NCBI RefSeq assembly: GCF_036492425.1
Contig: NZ_AP025293.1
Span: 310,001 to 374,000 of the forward strand
Direction of reading: 5' to 3'
Source: Persicobacter psychrovividus
GTDB lineage: Bacteria > Bacteroidota > Bacteroidia > Cytophagales > Cyclobacteriaceae
Length of the DNA: 64,000 nt
In this document: in pieces, positions 35,279-45,148 of the stretch
Layout of the letters: every line of letters starts with the position of its first letter
How positions within the stretch are numbered: the stretch's first letter is position 1
Position numbers and translations under genes: made by a program
Notes under the pieces: model-generated
The model's input: the letters and a program-made list of their open reading frames with translations, nothing else
Told to the model about the DNA's origin: nothing
The model's database searches: none

Positions 35279-38200
35279 CTATTCCTTAATAATGCGCTGA
35301 CTTTTCATCAGTTCCCCATCAATGGAAACTTTCACGAAGTAAACACCGGTTGCCAGCTGTGCCACGGGAACAGTCAGGGCCGCCGGACCTTCAAAAACAT
35401 GCTCGGTGAAGGCGTGCACCTTCTGGCCGATCACATTGACGAAATCAACCGTTACCGTTCCTGATGCCGGAGCCTGAAAATGTACATTCAGCACCTCCTG
35501 CGTCGGCACAGGGAATAGCTCGACCCCATTCAGCTCATCGTCAGTATTGGTGGGATTTTCCACCGTAATTTGCAGGTCGGTATAATAGGGCCTTGGCAGT
35601 TTCGGGTCATTGGTACGGAAAGTCAGCTCAGCAAAAGCAAAGTCATCTTCAAGTTTGGAGCCATCAATGGTGAAATTAATCTGCCCATCTTTGGTGTAAG
35701 CGGGAATTTCCCCCTCGTTATTCTCCCCGTCAAAATGCAGCCAGGAGGCCATGGATTCCTCCTCGGAAGCGGCGATCATCTGCCACGCTTCATACCAGAA
35801 GCCTACCTCGTACACAAACTCGTACCATCGTGCTCCCATCGTTCCATAATAAAAGCGCATAGGGTTTACCGCATGTGTTGCGGTGGTAAACTGCGGAAAA
35901 GCAATGGTGGTCGGGAAGGTGATGATCACAAAGAAATCCTCATAAGGATAAATATCGATCTGATCGGACAGTGGCACGGTCATCCATGTGCCCTGCTCCT
36001 CAATTTCCTCTTCCTCCAGCTCAATAATTTTGCGTATTTGTTCCTGATGAACAACTTTTGCCGTCGCCGGATCATTCCCAATGGCAATGCTTACAGTGAT
36101 GTCGGCAATTTCAGCCTCCTCATTCCTGGATTTGAACATGACCTTCGACAGCTTGAAGCCTTCCTCGGGAGCAGTGAATTTCGTTGCGGCGGAAAAGGCA
36201 CTGCCCTTGCCAAAACCAAGCACCCTGCGGGATTCCCTGAAATCTATAAAATCCAGTACCTGGTGGGCATTCGCTATTTCGTCCTCCGGATACCGATCAT
36301 CATGCTCATCAGTGCTGCCATCCTCGAATCGGCGGACAATCCCCTTTGGCGCTGCCTTGCTTTCATGGGTGTTCATTGTTTCAGCCTGTGGCGAGTCGGT
36401 ATGGGCAGATGCCTCAATTCCCATGGCCTGCGGCTCAAAACCATCCCATTCACGGCCATATTTCAGTGAAAATCTGTAGGACAGCGGCGATGGCCCTTCG
36501 GCATTGGACATCTGTACCGATGTTTTCTTTTGCTCCCCACGCACGACCGTTTCGGTAACATATTCCTGATGCCCGCCAAAAACCGGAGGGTTTCCATAGG
36601 TCAGGGATACGGGAATGCGTTCGTTCACTTCCACCAGTTGCCCATCAAAATCATAGTATTCGTAGGTGAGCAATAAATGATCTTCAATGGATTCGGTGGA
36701 TTCATCAAGATCCCTCCACTTCATATTCAGCTGAAATTTAAATTCCTCCTGCTCGCCGGAAGCGAGTTCAAAATTGGCCTCCCCGGGTCTCAGGCTGATA
36801 AAATCCCCACCCCAGGGGCCACCGTCATCTACTTCAACCCCAAAGACAAACTCATAGGTTGTACCTGTGAACGGATCGGAATATATGGGATCGTACTGGT
36901 CCCACTTTTCAAGATGGGCATCTGTAATCCGCAACGGCCCCGTCCCCACATTACTGAAGAAATAGCTGATGGTCTGGCGTGGTGCCCAAAGGGAACTGTT
37001 TGCCGGAGGGGTCTGAATATTGATATAGTGACCCAGTGGCAATTCTTTTTCGTAATGGCCTTCCGCCTCCCCTTTTACGCTGACAGTCAACAGATCTGAC
37101 ACCACCTCCTGTGCAGGAATATTGGTGTGCACCGAGAAATCCTGTGCATAAATGCCTTCGGTCAAATGCCGTGGATTAACTTCAATATTAAAATCGGCAA
37201 CGGCTCCGGCAGGGATGGTAAACACCTCTTCCTGCGTGAAATACAGTGCAAGGGCATGTTTCAAAAAGGCCTCGTTAATGGCCACCTGTTCTCCCTGCTT
37301 GCCATCTTCATGCATAAATCCGATAGAGGCGAACAGGTCATGCAGGTACATGTCCTCATCATCTCCCGCCTGATTGTCATCATCATTTTCACTCTCAGCC
37401 AAACGATTGTACTGAAACTGGAACCCTCCATCCGGATACAAAATCAACTGGAAAGAAAGCATATGGCTCATTCCAAAAGCATCCGAAAAACGATGCCACT
37501 GTACCACAGCCATTTCTTCGGTGGCCTTATAATACACGCCGGCATCTTTGTACTCGGCCTTGTTGGCCATCACCGGACTCCATAGTGGCGCAATCATGTT
37601 GTGTACCGGCGCATCTTCGCTCGGAATTTCGGTATAAAATGTCGGATGCCAATCGCCTTTGGAGTCAAGATCGAAGGTGATAAAACCAAGATCAGTCACC
37701 AGCATCTCCTTATAAGTTTTGCCGTAAAATTCAAAGTCGAAAGGCAGGCTCACCTTCTCATAAGGATTTTTCATCATGTACAGCACATCAAGCGCCTGGG
37801 CGTCGGGATCTATCGACAGGTCCCGCCAGGTATAATTTACACCGCTTTCCTCGTCCTCAGAAGAGAAGGTCAGGTAACGGTATTGTTGCTCCTGCGTATC
37901 GAAGCCACTGAGCTGATTGGTGTTAAACCAGTTGCTGGTGGTAAAGGAAATTTCCAGGTCCGACAGGCCGTCATTTTCGACCTGAAAAGGGTGATGCACG
38001 GGGTTTCCACCCGCCCTGACATTTAGCTGAGGGTCCTCGTATTTCCAGTCGATGCCCGGTGCCGGCAGTACATTTCCGGAGATATAAACGGCCTGACTGC
38101 TGTCCATATCTTCAAAAGTAAGGGTTATCGTGCCCGTGATCTCATCGTTTTCCTGCTCGCTGTTCAACGATACCGGAATACTCATGATCTGGCCGGGGTA

Positions 38201-41200
38201 CAGCTTGCGGTCATTGTCTGATGGCGGAATGATATTGATCTCCTCGGGCTTGCTGTTCTCAATGGACTCCAGCGTAACCACTTTGGTGCCGTCATTCACT
38301 ACCGCAATCACCTGATTCCGCCTTTCGCCGGCAATCACATTGGTAAAGCGCAGGCTGTCGTGCGGAAATTGCAGGGATATTTCTCCTCCGGAGGTAATGT
38401 TCATGTTGATGTTCACATTGGCCACCGGATGACTGTCCTCATGGGTATCATTGGAAATAATCTGCAACACCTGTGAGAAATCATTCTCGTACCACTGTTT
38501 CGGATCGATCTCAAAATCAATCTGATGCGATTCCCCAGGCTGAATATAACCCTCTGTTCTTGACAGGCTGTTGATGAGTTTTCGTCCCGGGCTGATCAGC
38601 TTAACAGCCGACCTGTCCTTCACCTCCGGAATTACAGAACCCTCATTCCCCGCATGTTGCCAGGCGTTGAACAGTATCCCATCGGTTTGTCCGCGGTTCT
38701 CAAAGGCCACATACATATTGTAGAAAACCGGTCCGCGCTCCGGCACTTCTTTATACAGAATATCGATATTGCCATTATCATGCAAAACAATCTGGAAAGT
38801 CCAGAGCATCTGGTTGTAGGCATTGATGTTCAGCGCCACATTGGTGTACTGCACTACAAATTTTCCCTGAGCATGCATATAATGTACCTTTCCGCCACGG
38901 GAAAAATTCAGCTTGGAAAAGATTGCGGAGATATACCCATTGGCAGGCATCTGTCCACGCTGGAAAATTGGCGTCGCATGGAAGGTAAAGGGGTCAAAAG
39001 CCAGCGTTCCATAATCACTGATATAAATCGAATCGTTCTCAAAGCCAAAATAATCGAAAGAGAAACCGATCGGTACCTGCACATCGCGGGTACGGAAAAA
39101 CTTCAGGGAATCGGTAATATCCACCCCTGATTCCATCACCCCTTCGTTCCAGTCGCTGTTAAAATCATATCGCGCATTGGGTGCTGAAGGCTCAAAATCA
39201 TTGTTGTGGGTCAGGTAATCATAGCCATAACTGTTCACAAGGCTGTGACCGGGGATTTCCTGCTCGGAATACCCTCCGATAACATACTGCAAAGAAGCGG
39301 CATCCTTTCCGCCGTCATTTTTTATGACAAAGGAACCACGCTGAAGATCGTCATTCACATCAAGGCTGTCGAACAGGTAAATGGCTGCTTCCCCTTCGGT
39401 ATTCTCCACCGTTAACCTGCCGGATTCTTTGGCCGAACCGGTCAATTCAAAAGTTATTTCCTGCCCCGTGCGCGACTCTACCATCGTTACCTGCGTGCGG
39501 TGTTGGCCTGCGGATTTTGGCGAAAAGCTAAATCTGTGCTTCAGGCTGTGACGTGCAGGGATGGTGAATGCCCCCGCCGATGGCCGACCGAAATTTTCGG
39601 CATCGGAAAAGATCACCCCATTATTTTTCAGCTGCCAGTTGCCATAGCCATTGTTAATGATTTCGAAGAGCTTGGAAGAGGTTTCGCCAACAACGAGGTT
39701 CCCCAGGTCAATGGACAAGCTCGGCAGGCTGATGTCAAACTTCCCATCAGGATCATATTCTATACTCTGAACCAACGGCAAGACCTCCTGCTCAACTTCA
39801 TTGATAAAGAAGCTCTGATCAAAAGGACGGTTGGAGCGCCCCATTGGACGAAGGCTGTCCAGATGATAATTGTAAAATACTTTTTCAGATTCCCCGGCCT
39901 TCAGCTCTCCTTTTTTCTTTTGCGGGATAATGAAATCGAAGGAATTATAATAAAGATCAAGGTCGTCTCCGCCGACAATCCACATGTCTGGCACCGCTGT
40001 CGGGTACTGACTGTGGCCGGTGGCGTTGAGCAGTTCGGGAACAGTCTCCCAGCTTTGCCCCCAGTCGAAACTCATTTTTGCCCGTTCCGAAAAGCTTTCC
40101 TGATAGCCTTCGGTCAAATAAAATGGAAAAGTATTTCCGGCACCTGAAGGAACATGCCAGACCACCCAGAACATTTCCCCCGGCTGAATGGCCACTTTGG
40201 AATTGGGCGAAAATTGCACGGTGGTGTATTTCTGAACCTCCATATCCTCAAGTGGGGAATCGGGCATAATAACGGCGCCGGCTTTGCCTTCCATGACTTT
40301 TTTTGCCGTTGCCAGCTCCGGCCCGATGAATAGCTCTACGGTCAGTTGCCCGAAAATTGGGGCATAGGCCACGGCAGTGTATAAATCTTTAATCACAAAT
40401 GGCTGATGGTAGTCGGGATTGATCCTGTAGCCCTGTGCCATACTGGTGGTAACGCGCTTATCGGCATCGCCAACGGCCATATAGTAGTTGGGAAAAGGCT
40501 TGTACAGTTCGATGTGCTCATTTTTTAGCTCTGGAAAATCCAGGTCCTCCAGTACCGTGAATCGGTCGTCGTGATCTTCGGGAGTTTCCCGCTCCTGAAT
40601 CACCAGCTCGGCAGCTGAGGCCTTTTTCGCTTCAGACCCAAATGGAGCAATAGAGGGAGCCAACTCCTTGATTTCATCGTCGGTTAATGAACCCGATCCA
40701 TCGTTATTGCCCAGCATGGAAACATTCCAGCGTAGTAAGCCTTCTCCTTCATTACTGATTTCAAAATAGGGCAGACTCAGATCATCTTTGTCGAGATCAA
40801 TGCGTTGAACGGTCTCGTCGGCATTCATCGAATTCCGTCGAACAACCGCTTTGGGCCCTGCGTTGGTCTGGGCGGTGATCACCTCACTTTTTTCGGAGCT
40901 CACTCCCCATCGGTTGATTGCTTCCACCCAAATTTCATAAGTGGTATTCATGGCCAGCCCCGGCAAATCGATATTATAAAGGGTCCCGACCGTCGCCTCA
41001 CTTTTCAGTTGGTAAACATCCTCTTTGTTGGCCGTTTTAAAGTGAATGGCATACTCCACAGGTGCGGTATCTTCTTGGTCTCCGGCCGTGGCAACCTCCC
41101 AGCTCAGGGCGACAAAATCATGCGATGCACCACGCTCACGAAGGTTTTTGACCGGTTGTGGCTTTTCCGAAGGGAAAGGTTCCACCGCCATGGCGGCATC

Positions 41201-42676
41201 AATATACCCCGTTCCCAAAAGGCCTACTTCCTCCGGATTGTACTGGTCGATGTTCTTGACAGAAAGCAAAAGGTGACGCTTCAAATCGTCGGCTGTCCTG
41301 CCGCGGTATTCTTCACGGGAAAGTACGAGGGCCGCAATGCCCGACACATGTGGACAAGCCATGGAGGTTCCGGCAAAATAACCATACTCATTGTTGGGCA
41401 AAGTAGAAAGCACCTCTTCCGGCCCTTCCACGGGACCATCACCACCGGGCGCTGAGATGTCCATCCAGCTGGCAAAATTGGAATAACGTGCCCGTTTGAA
41501 ATCCGTACCAATCGCACTTACCGCAACCACCGGCTCGTAGGCACTCGGGTACCATTTGGTTTCCTGTGAACTTAAATTTCCGGAAGCAAAAATAACGATT
41601 CCACCTTTAATGGGACTGCCGGCATAATCGCCTGCCTCAACAATAAAATAATCAATGGCATCGATCACCACCTGCTCAAAAATATCGGGCTGTGAATATC
41701 CCCAGGAGTTCTGAGAGATCACCGCCCCATTATCAGCCGCATAAATATAGGATTCCGCAATGCGCTCCGCAGTGGTTTCAGCTCCCAGAATTTGCAGCGA
41801 CATCAGGCGTGCTCCTCCCTGTCCATCGTTTCCTCCCGCAACTCCCGCAACCCCAATGCCGTTGTTGTTCACCGCCGCAACGGTGCCTCCAACGTGCGTC
41901 CCGTGCAGGTCAGGATCAATCTCCCCTACCCATTTGGCAAAATTAAAACCATGAATATCGTCCACATAGCCATTGTCGTCGGTATCTTCTCCATCTTCAG
42001 ACTCGCCGGGGTTCACCCACATCGCCGCCTTTAAATCTTCATGATTGACGTCCATCCCTTCATCGTGAATGGAGACAATGATGTCCTTGGTTCCGGTTTC
42101 TATTTCCCAGGCTTTAAAAAGGTTTACATCAGAACCCGCAAGCGCATTTTCGCTCACCGTACCATCATTATGATAATGCCACTGATCAGCCAGAAGCGGA
42201 TCATTCATGGGCATTTGTTTTCTTCTTTTTCTGCTGACCTGACGTGGGTCTGCTTTTCTGAAAGTCCCCTGCTCCCGCACAACGGCCAGGGAAGCCTCAG
42301 CAACAGCGACCATCTCGAGGGCTTCAAACTGACGAAGTGCGAGGCCTAAATCCGAAGATTCATCTATCCGTAATTTGAACCAGCGGTCAAGGCCATGCCG
42401 CTGTAATTTGTGCGCATTTTTTTTGGTGGCCCTGAAGATAGGCTCCAGCTGATACGCCCCAAACTGGGCACTGAGGGCATCAAAAGATGCTTCCCCGATT
42501 TTAAGTTCAGCCCCGTGCGCTACACTGACGACTGTTGATGCTGGCGCTTGCCCTTCCTTGAATTTCAGGTGAACAACCCCTTGCAAACGCCCATCAACGT
42601 ACTGACTTTTCTGGGCATAGCTACTGCTATTTACAAGTAGCAGTAACCCCAGTAACATTTGTAATAATTTTGGCAT
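35279..42676 (-). CDS. Giant secreted S8 subtilisin-like protease with T9SS tail
   Basis: About 2465 residues from ATG 42676, chosen because a standard signal peptide (MPKLLQMLLG...SSSYAQ) starts there. An in-frame ATG 60 bp upstream falls inside a long inverted repeat and adds residues out of place before a signal peptide. The S8 catalytic residues, numbered from 42676, are Asp205 (SIHDEG), His258 (HGTHVGG), oxyanion Asn367 (ASGN) and Ser438 (GTSMACPH). An FN3 domain follows, then many beta-sandwich modules of choice-of-anchor/ASH type (e.g. DLGNLVVGETSSKLFEI). Two related blocks end in YGTLAFD and LGFITFD. The final 85 or so residues are a T9SS sorting domain (FPVPTQEVLNV...GVYFVKV). The first gene of an operon with SusCD; likely degrades external protein. 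Confidence 0.92.
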   Translation of the reverse strand: MPKLLQMLLGLLLLVNSSSYAQKSQYVDGRLQGVVHLKFKEGQAPASTVVSVAHGAELKIGEASFDALSAQFGAYQLEPIFRATKKNAHKLQRHGLDRWFKLRIDESSDLGLALRQFEALEMVAVAEASLAVVREQGTFRKADPRQVSRKRRKQMPMNDPLLADQWHYHNDGTVSENALAGSDVNLFKAWEIETGTKDIIVSIHDEGMDVNHEDLKAAMWVNPGESEDGEDTDDNGYVDDIHGFNFAKWVGEIDPDLHGTHVGGTVAAVNNNGIGVAGVAGGNDGQGGARLMSLQILGAETTAERIAESYIYAADNGAVISQNSWGYSQPDIFEQVVIDAIDYFIVEAGDYAGSPIKGGIVIFASGNLSSQETKWYPSAYEPVVAVSAIGTDFKRARYSNFASWMDISAPGGDGPVEGPEEVLSTLPNNEYGYFAGTSMACPHVSGIAALVLSREEYRGRTADDLKRHLLLSVKNIDQYNPEEVGLLGTGYIDAAMAVEPFPSEKPQPVKNLRERGASHDFVALSWEVATAGDQEDTAPVEYAIHFKTANKEDVYQLKSEATVGTLYNIDLPGLAMNTTYEIWVEAINRWGVSSEKSEVITAQTNAGPKAVVRRNSMNADETVQRIDLDKDDLSLPYFEISNEGEGLLRWNVSMLGNNDGSGSLTDDEIKELAPSIAPFGSEAKKASAAELVIQERETPEDHDDRFTVLEDLDFPELKNEHIELYKPFPNYYMAVGDADKRVTTSMAQGYRINPDYHQPFVIKDLYTAVAYAPIFGQLTVELFIGPELATAKKVMEGKAGAVIMPDSPLEDMEVQKYTTVQFSPNSKVAIQPGEMFWVVWHVPSGAGNTFPFYLTEGYQESFSERAKMSFDWGQSWETVPELLNATGHSQYPTAVPDMWIVGGDDLDLYYNSFDFIIPQKKKGELKAGESEKVFYNYHLDSLRPMGRSNRPFDQSFFINEVEQEVLPLVQSIEYDPDGKFDISLPSLSIDLGNLVVGETSSKLFEIINNGYGNWQLKNNGVIFSDAENFGRPSAGAFTIPARHSLKHRFSFSPKSAGQHRTQVTMVESRTGQEITFELTGSAKESGRLTVENTEGEAAIYLFDSLDVNDDLQRGSFVIKNDGGKDAASLQYVIGGYSEQEIPGHSLVNSYGYDYLTHNNDFEPSAPNARYDFNSDWNEGVMESGVDITDSLKFFRTRDVQVPIGFSFDYFGFENDSIYISDYGTLAFDPFTFHATPIFQRGQMPANGYISAIFSKLNFSRGGKVHYMHAQGKFVVQYTNVALNINAYNQMLWTFQIVLHDNGNIDILYKEVPERGPVFYNMYVAFENRGQTDGILFNAWQHAGNEGSVIPEVKDRSAVKLISPGRKLINSLSRTEGYIQPGESHQIDFEIDPKQWYENDFSQVLQIISNDTHEDSHPVANVNINMNITSGGEISLQFPHDSLRFTNVIAGERRNQVIAVVNDGTKVVTLESIENSKPEEINIIPPSDNDRKLYPGQIMSIPVSLNSEQENDEITGTITLTFEDMDSSQAVYISGNVLPAPGIDWKYEDPQLNVRAGGNPVHHPFQVENDGLSDLEISFTTSNWFNTNQLSGFDTQEQQYRYLTFSSEDEESGVNYTWRDLSIDPDAQALDVLYMMKNPYEKVSLPFDFEFYGKTYKEMLVTDLGFITFDLDSKGDWHPTFYTEIPSEDAPVHNMIAPLWSPVMANKAEYKDAGVYYKATEEMAVVQWHRFSDAFGMSHMLSFQLILYPDGGFQFQYNRLAESENDDDNQAGDDEDMYLHDLFASIGFMHEDGKQGEQVAINEAFLKHALALYFTQEEVFTIPAGAVADFNIEVNPRHLTEGIYAQDFSVHTNIPAQEVVSDLLTVSVKGEAEGHYEKELPLGHYINIQTPPANSSLWAPRQTISYFFSNVGTGPLRITDAHLEKWDQYDPIYSDPFTGTTYEFVFGVEVDDGGPWGGDFISLRPGEANFELASGEQEEFKFQLNMKWRDLDESTESIEDHLLLTYEYYDFDGQLVEVNERIPVSLTYGNPPVFGGHQEYVTETVVRGEQKKTSVQMSNAEGPSPLSYRFSLKYGREWDGFEPQAMGIEASAHTDSPQAETMNTHESKAAPKGIVRRFEDGSTDEHDDRYPEDEIANAHQVLDFIDFRESRRVLGFGKGSAFSAATKFTAPEEGFKLSKVMFKSRNEEAEIADITVSIAIGNDPATAKVVHQEQIRKIIELEEEEIEEQGTWMTVPLSDQIDIYPYEDFFVIITFPTTIAFPQFTTATHAVNPMRFYYGTMGARWYEFVYEVGFWYEAWQMIAASEEESMASWLHFDGENNEGEIPAYTKDGQINFTIDGSKLEDDFAFAELTFRTNDPKLPRPYYTDLQITVENPTNTDDELNGVELFPVPTQEVLNVHFQAPASGTVTVDFVNVIGQKVHAFTEHVFEGPAALTVPVAQLATGVYFVKVSIDGELMKSQRIIKE

Positions 42677-42690
42677 GTTAAGCATTATTA

Positions 42691-42777
42691 AATTGAACAG
42701 CTGAATAAGCGCATGAATAAAATATTGCCAAAACAATCATTATAATGCGCTTATTCAGTGATTTACATGTTCAATTT
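42691..42777 (-). promoter_or_regulatory. Long inverted repeat across the protease leader
   Basis: CTGAATAAGCGCAT (42701-42714) and ATGCGCTTATTCAG (42746-42759) are perfect 14 bp arms. Outside them AATTGAACA (42691-42699) and TGTTCAATT (42769-42777) pair as well, leaving a 9-nt bulge on one side. The structure ends 15 bp before the chosen start codon. It could be an mRNA hairpin in the 5' leader or an extended operator. Confidence 0.7.
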
Positions 42778-43202
42778 TGTAATAAACACGACAACAAAAA
42801 AGCATTAAAAATTAGCGAAAAAAATTATATAACAGCTTTTGAGTATATACGTTTTTTTATAACAACACCCATCTCGAACAGATTAAGCTGATTTTAACAC
42901 CCACTGAAAATAGGGTACAAAAAAATTAAATTGAGCGATTAATAAATAGCAGCATTAGAAAACATTAAAAAAGGTCTGAAGTTTTCCTTTTCATCAAATA
43001 TTTGAAAAAGTCCCTAAACGAAAACAAAAACCGCTTCGGGCTATTCAATCATCAAAAGTTGGCATTAAGCATATTGGCTTTTCATTACCTTTGATAAATA
43101 ATATTAATCTTGGAAAGATCTGCCCTAATGTTTCATAATATCATATTTATAGGATACTTCAGCGATAGTAATGAGCATCCGCACTCAAGTGTATCCGAAA
43201 TA
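42778..43202. other. AT-rich intergenic region
   Basis: About 425 bp upstream of the protease with no open frame of interest. It should hold the protease promoter on the minus strand, but I found no convincing -7 box. A perfect plus-strand TACCTTTG at 43086-43093 has no gene behind it now. Confidence 0.4.
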
Positions 43203-43328
43203 TCTTTAAGGGAAGGAATTTGAGGGGGCACAGGCCTGAGTTTGATCCCCGTAAAGGCATCATTCATTATGGCTCAAATGATGGTTGGGTGAAATCCGAT
43301 GGGGAAACTGAAGGGTCTGGTTTATGTT
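43203..43328. repeat. Decayed copy related to the 185 bp MITE
   Basis: Starting at TTTAAGG, the sequence TTTGAGGG..CACAGG.CT.A.TTTGA...CGTA.AGGC.T.ATTC follows the left part of the MITE at 43407 onward with many substitutions. No terminal repeat is left. It stops where the GGGGCTGTTGC element begins, so it was probably truncated by it. Confidence 0.5.
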
Positions 43329-43396
43329 GGGGCTGTTGCATAACCCTAATTTGGCACTACCTGACAAAATTATATTCTGTTAGGCACGGGCGAACC

Positions 43397-43581
43397 CAAT
43401 GTCATTAAGTTAAGGATTTTGAGGGACACAGGTCTAAATTTGAAATGCTCGTAGAGGCGTTATTCTTAACGACTCACGTAACAATTTGAATAAATCTAAG
43501 AGGAAACCTATAAAATCACCATTGAATTAGACGTTAAAAATAACGTCTCTACAGGATAATGCGCTTAACTTAATGACATTG
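43397..43581. mobile_element. 185 bp MITE with 18 bp inverted ends and 10 bp target duplication
   Basis: Ends CAATGTCATTAAGTTAAG (43397-43414) and CTTAACTTAATGACATTG (43564-43581) are perfect inverted repeats. CGGGCGAACC is duplicated at 43387-43396 and 43582-43591. Inside, 43451-43471 and 43532-43552 form a second inverted pair with the core GTAGAG.CGTTATT.TTAACG, 2 mismatches in 21. No coding capacity, so it must have been moved by a transposase in trans. Confidence 0.85.
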
Positions 43582-43653
43582 CGGGCGAACCCACGTGTTC
43601 GCCTGAAAATATCCTGGAAAATAAATGTTTAGGTCAGACACATGCATCTGACC

Positions 43654-45148
43654 TAGCCTGTCGAAAATTCACAAAAAAAGCGATTCCAGAAAAAAGGTTA
43701 AATTTGAGTGTCCAAACCGTCATTCAACCTTACCAGAATCGCTTTGAGTTTTAAAAATAACAAACAATCTCTAAAAAAGAAAAAGTCAACAGAAAGAGCC
43801 AAACGAAAAAGGCGAAACGACAGTATCAAAATTAAAAGGTATAAGGCTCGGGCTTCTTTTTGGGAAAAGAAGTACAAAGAGGAAAAGTCTAAAAACAAGT
43901 CGGAGTTTGGTGGGAAAAAAATCAAGCACCACAGCTACTGTTCGGCCATTATTACTTTGGCTTTAATTTTACATACTGAAACCAGCATGAGCCTTCGTGA
44001 TAGTGAGACGGTATTGCGTATTTTCATTCAACAAATGCACATAGATAGTAAATGCCCTGACCATTCGACGATTGATAATTGGTTAAAAAAAGCAGGAATG
44101 CAGGCCATCGAACCATTTTCACCTGAGCGGCCATGTGTTTTGATTTGTGATGAAAGCATTTCATTCAACGGGAAGAAATTGTTTTTGGTACTTGCCGTTC
44201 CTGTGTCGGTTTCTGACCAGCAGCGTACATTACGTTTTGAGGACTGTCACTTGGTTTATCTTGGTGCGAAAAAAGGTTGGTCGGCAGATGTAATTTATAA
44301 GGAACTTCAACCACTCGTTCAGAAGCTGAAAATTCAATATGTCCTAAGCGATAAAGGTTCTAATTTACTTAAGGCTACAGCCTTGCTGGGGCTTGATCAT
44401 GTTTCGGATATCACCCATGAAGTATCAAGGACACTGAAAAATCTATATAACGATACAGATGATTACAAGAATTTCATCAAATGGGTTGGTGAACTCAGAA
44501 AAGATTTAGCGTGTGGGGAATATGCACATTTGGCCCCTCCAAAAGTAAGGCATCATTGTAGGTTTCATCAGCTTGGGCAATATGAAAAGTGGTTTAGAAA
44601 GGTCGGTCCTGAGCTGAAAAATGTCGCCGAAGAAAGCAAAGGTGCGGCTTTGAGCCTCCTCCAAATCAGTGATCATACACCTTTCATCAAGGATTTGATA
44701 TCTTTGACCCCAGTGATCAAAGAAATATTGTCGGTTGGCAGAACGGAAGGGATAAGTCACAAAACTATTTTGAAATTAACTCAAAAAATGGAAGAACTCG
44801 AAGGGGATCGGCCAACTATATTCAGAGAAAAAATCACTCATTATTTTCATAAAACCTATAAAACGATTGGTGAAGACATCCCTTTTTGTTGCAGTGCTAT
44901 CATCGAAAGCGTATTCGGAAAGTACAAATCAAAAATGAGCAGCCACCCACAGAAAATGTGTACCAACCACTTGCTGACCATTCCCTTATTTTTTGTGAAA
45001 GAAAATGAAATTTCCGAACTTGTTTCAGGATTTGACACCGTAAAAGTGGCAGAAATCAAAGATAAGGAAGCCGTGGCAAAAGCAATGATGAGCGTTCAAA
45101 TGGCTGCTTAACTCGTGTACATGTTTTTTGAAAATATTCGACAGGCTA
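43654..45148 (+). mobile_element. 1495 bp insertion sequence with 9 bp target duplication
   Basis: Left end TAGCCTGTCGAAAATTC and the inverted right end TAGCCTGTCGAATATTT match at 22 of 25 terminal positions. CATCTGACC is duplicated directly outside both ends (43645-43653 and 45149-45157). The element carries one transposase gene filling most of its length. Crisp ends and an intact target duplication imply a recent insertion. It is not one of the IS families I can name with certainty. Confidence 0.9.
43708..45111 (+). CDS. DDE-type transposase
   Basis: A 467-residue transposase filling the insertion sequence. The N-terminus is very basic with a coiled, Lys/Arg/Glu-rich segment (about 18-65), suited to DNA binding. 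An RNase-H-like core follows, with candidate catalytic acids in VLICDESI (about 149), VLSDKGSN (about 214) and SAIIESVFGKYK (about 400). The start is a GTG directly after an in-frame TGA. The next in-frame ATG is about 90 codons in and would remove the basic region, so GTG is preferred. The frame is intact, so the element may be active. The family is unresolved; a 9 bp target duplication would suit an IS4-like group, but that is a guess. Confidence 0.85.
   Translation: MSKPSFNLTRIALSFKNNKQSLKKKKSTERAKRKRRNDSIKIKRYKARASFWEKKYKEEKSKNKSEFGGKKIKHHSYCSAIITLALILHTETSMSLRDSETVLRIFIQQMHIDSKCPDHSTIDNWLKKAGMQAIEPFSPERPCVLICDESISFNGKKLFLVLAVPVSVSDQQRTLRFEDCHLVYLGAKKGWSADVIYKELQPLVQKLKIQYVLSDKGSNLLKATALLGLDHVSDITHEVSRTLKNLYNDTDDYKNFIKWVGELRKDLACGEYAHLAPPKVRHHCRFHQLGQYEKWFRKVGPELKNVAEESKGAALSLLQISDHTPFIKDLISLTPVIKEILSVGRTEGISHKTILKLTQKMEELEGDRPTIFREKITHYFHKTYKTIGEDIPFCCSAIIESVFGKYKSKMSSHPQKMCTNHLLTIPLFFVKENEISELVSGFDTVKVAEIKDKEAVAKAMMSVQMAA

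Noticed and set aside
43086-43093. Perfect TACCTTTG -7 box on the plus strand
   Set aside because: No TTG at 17-23 bp and no plus-strand gene downstream before the mobile-element cluster.
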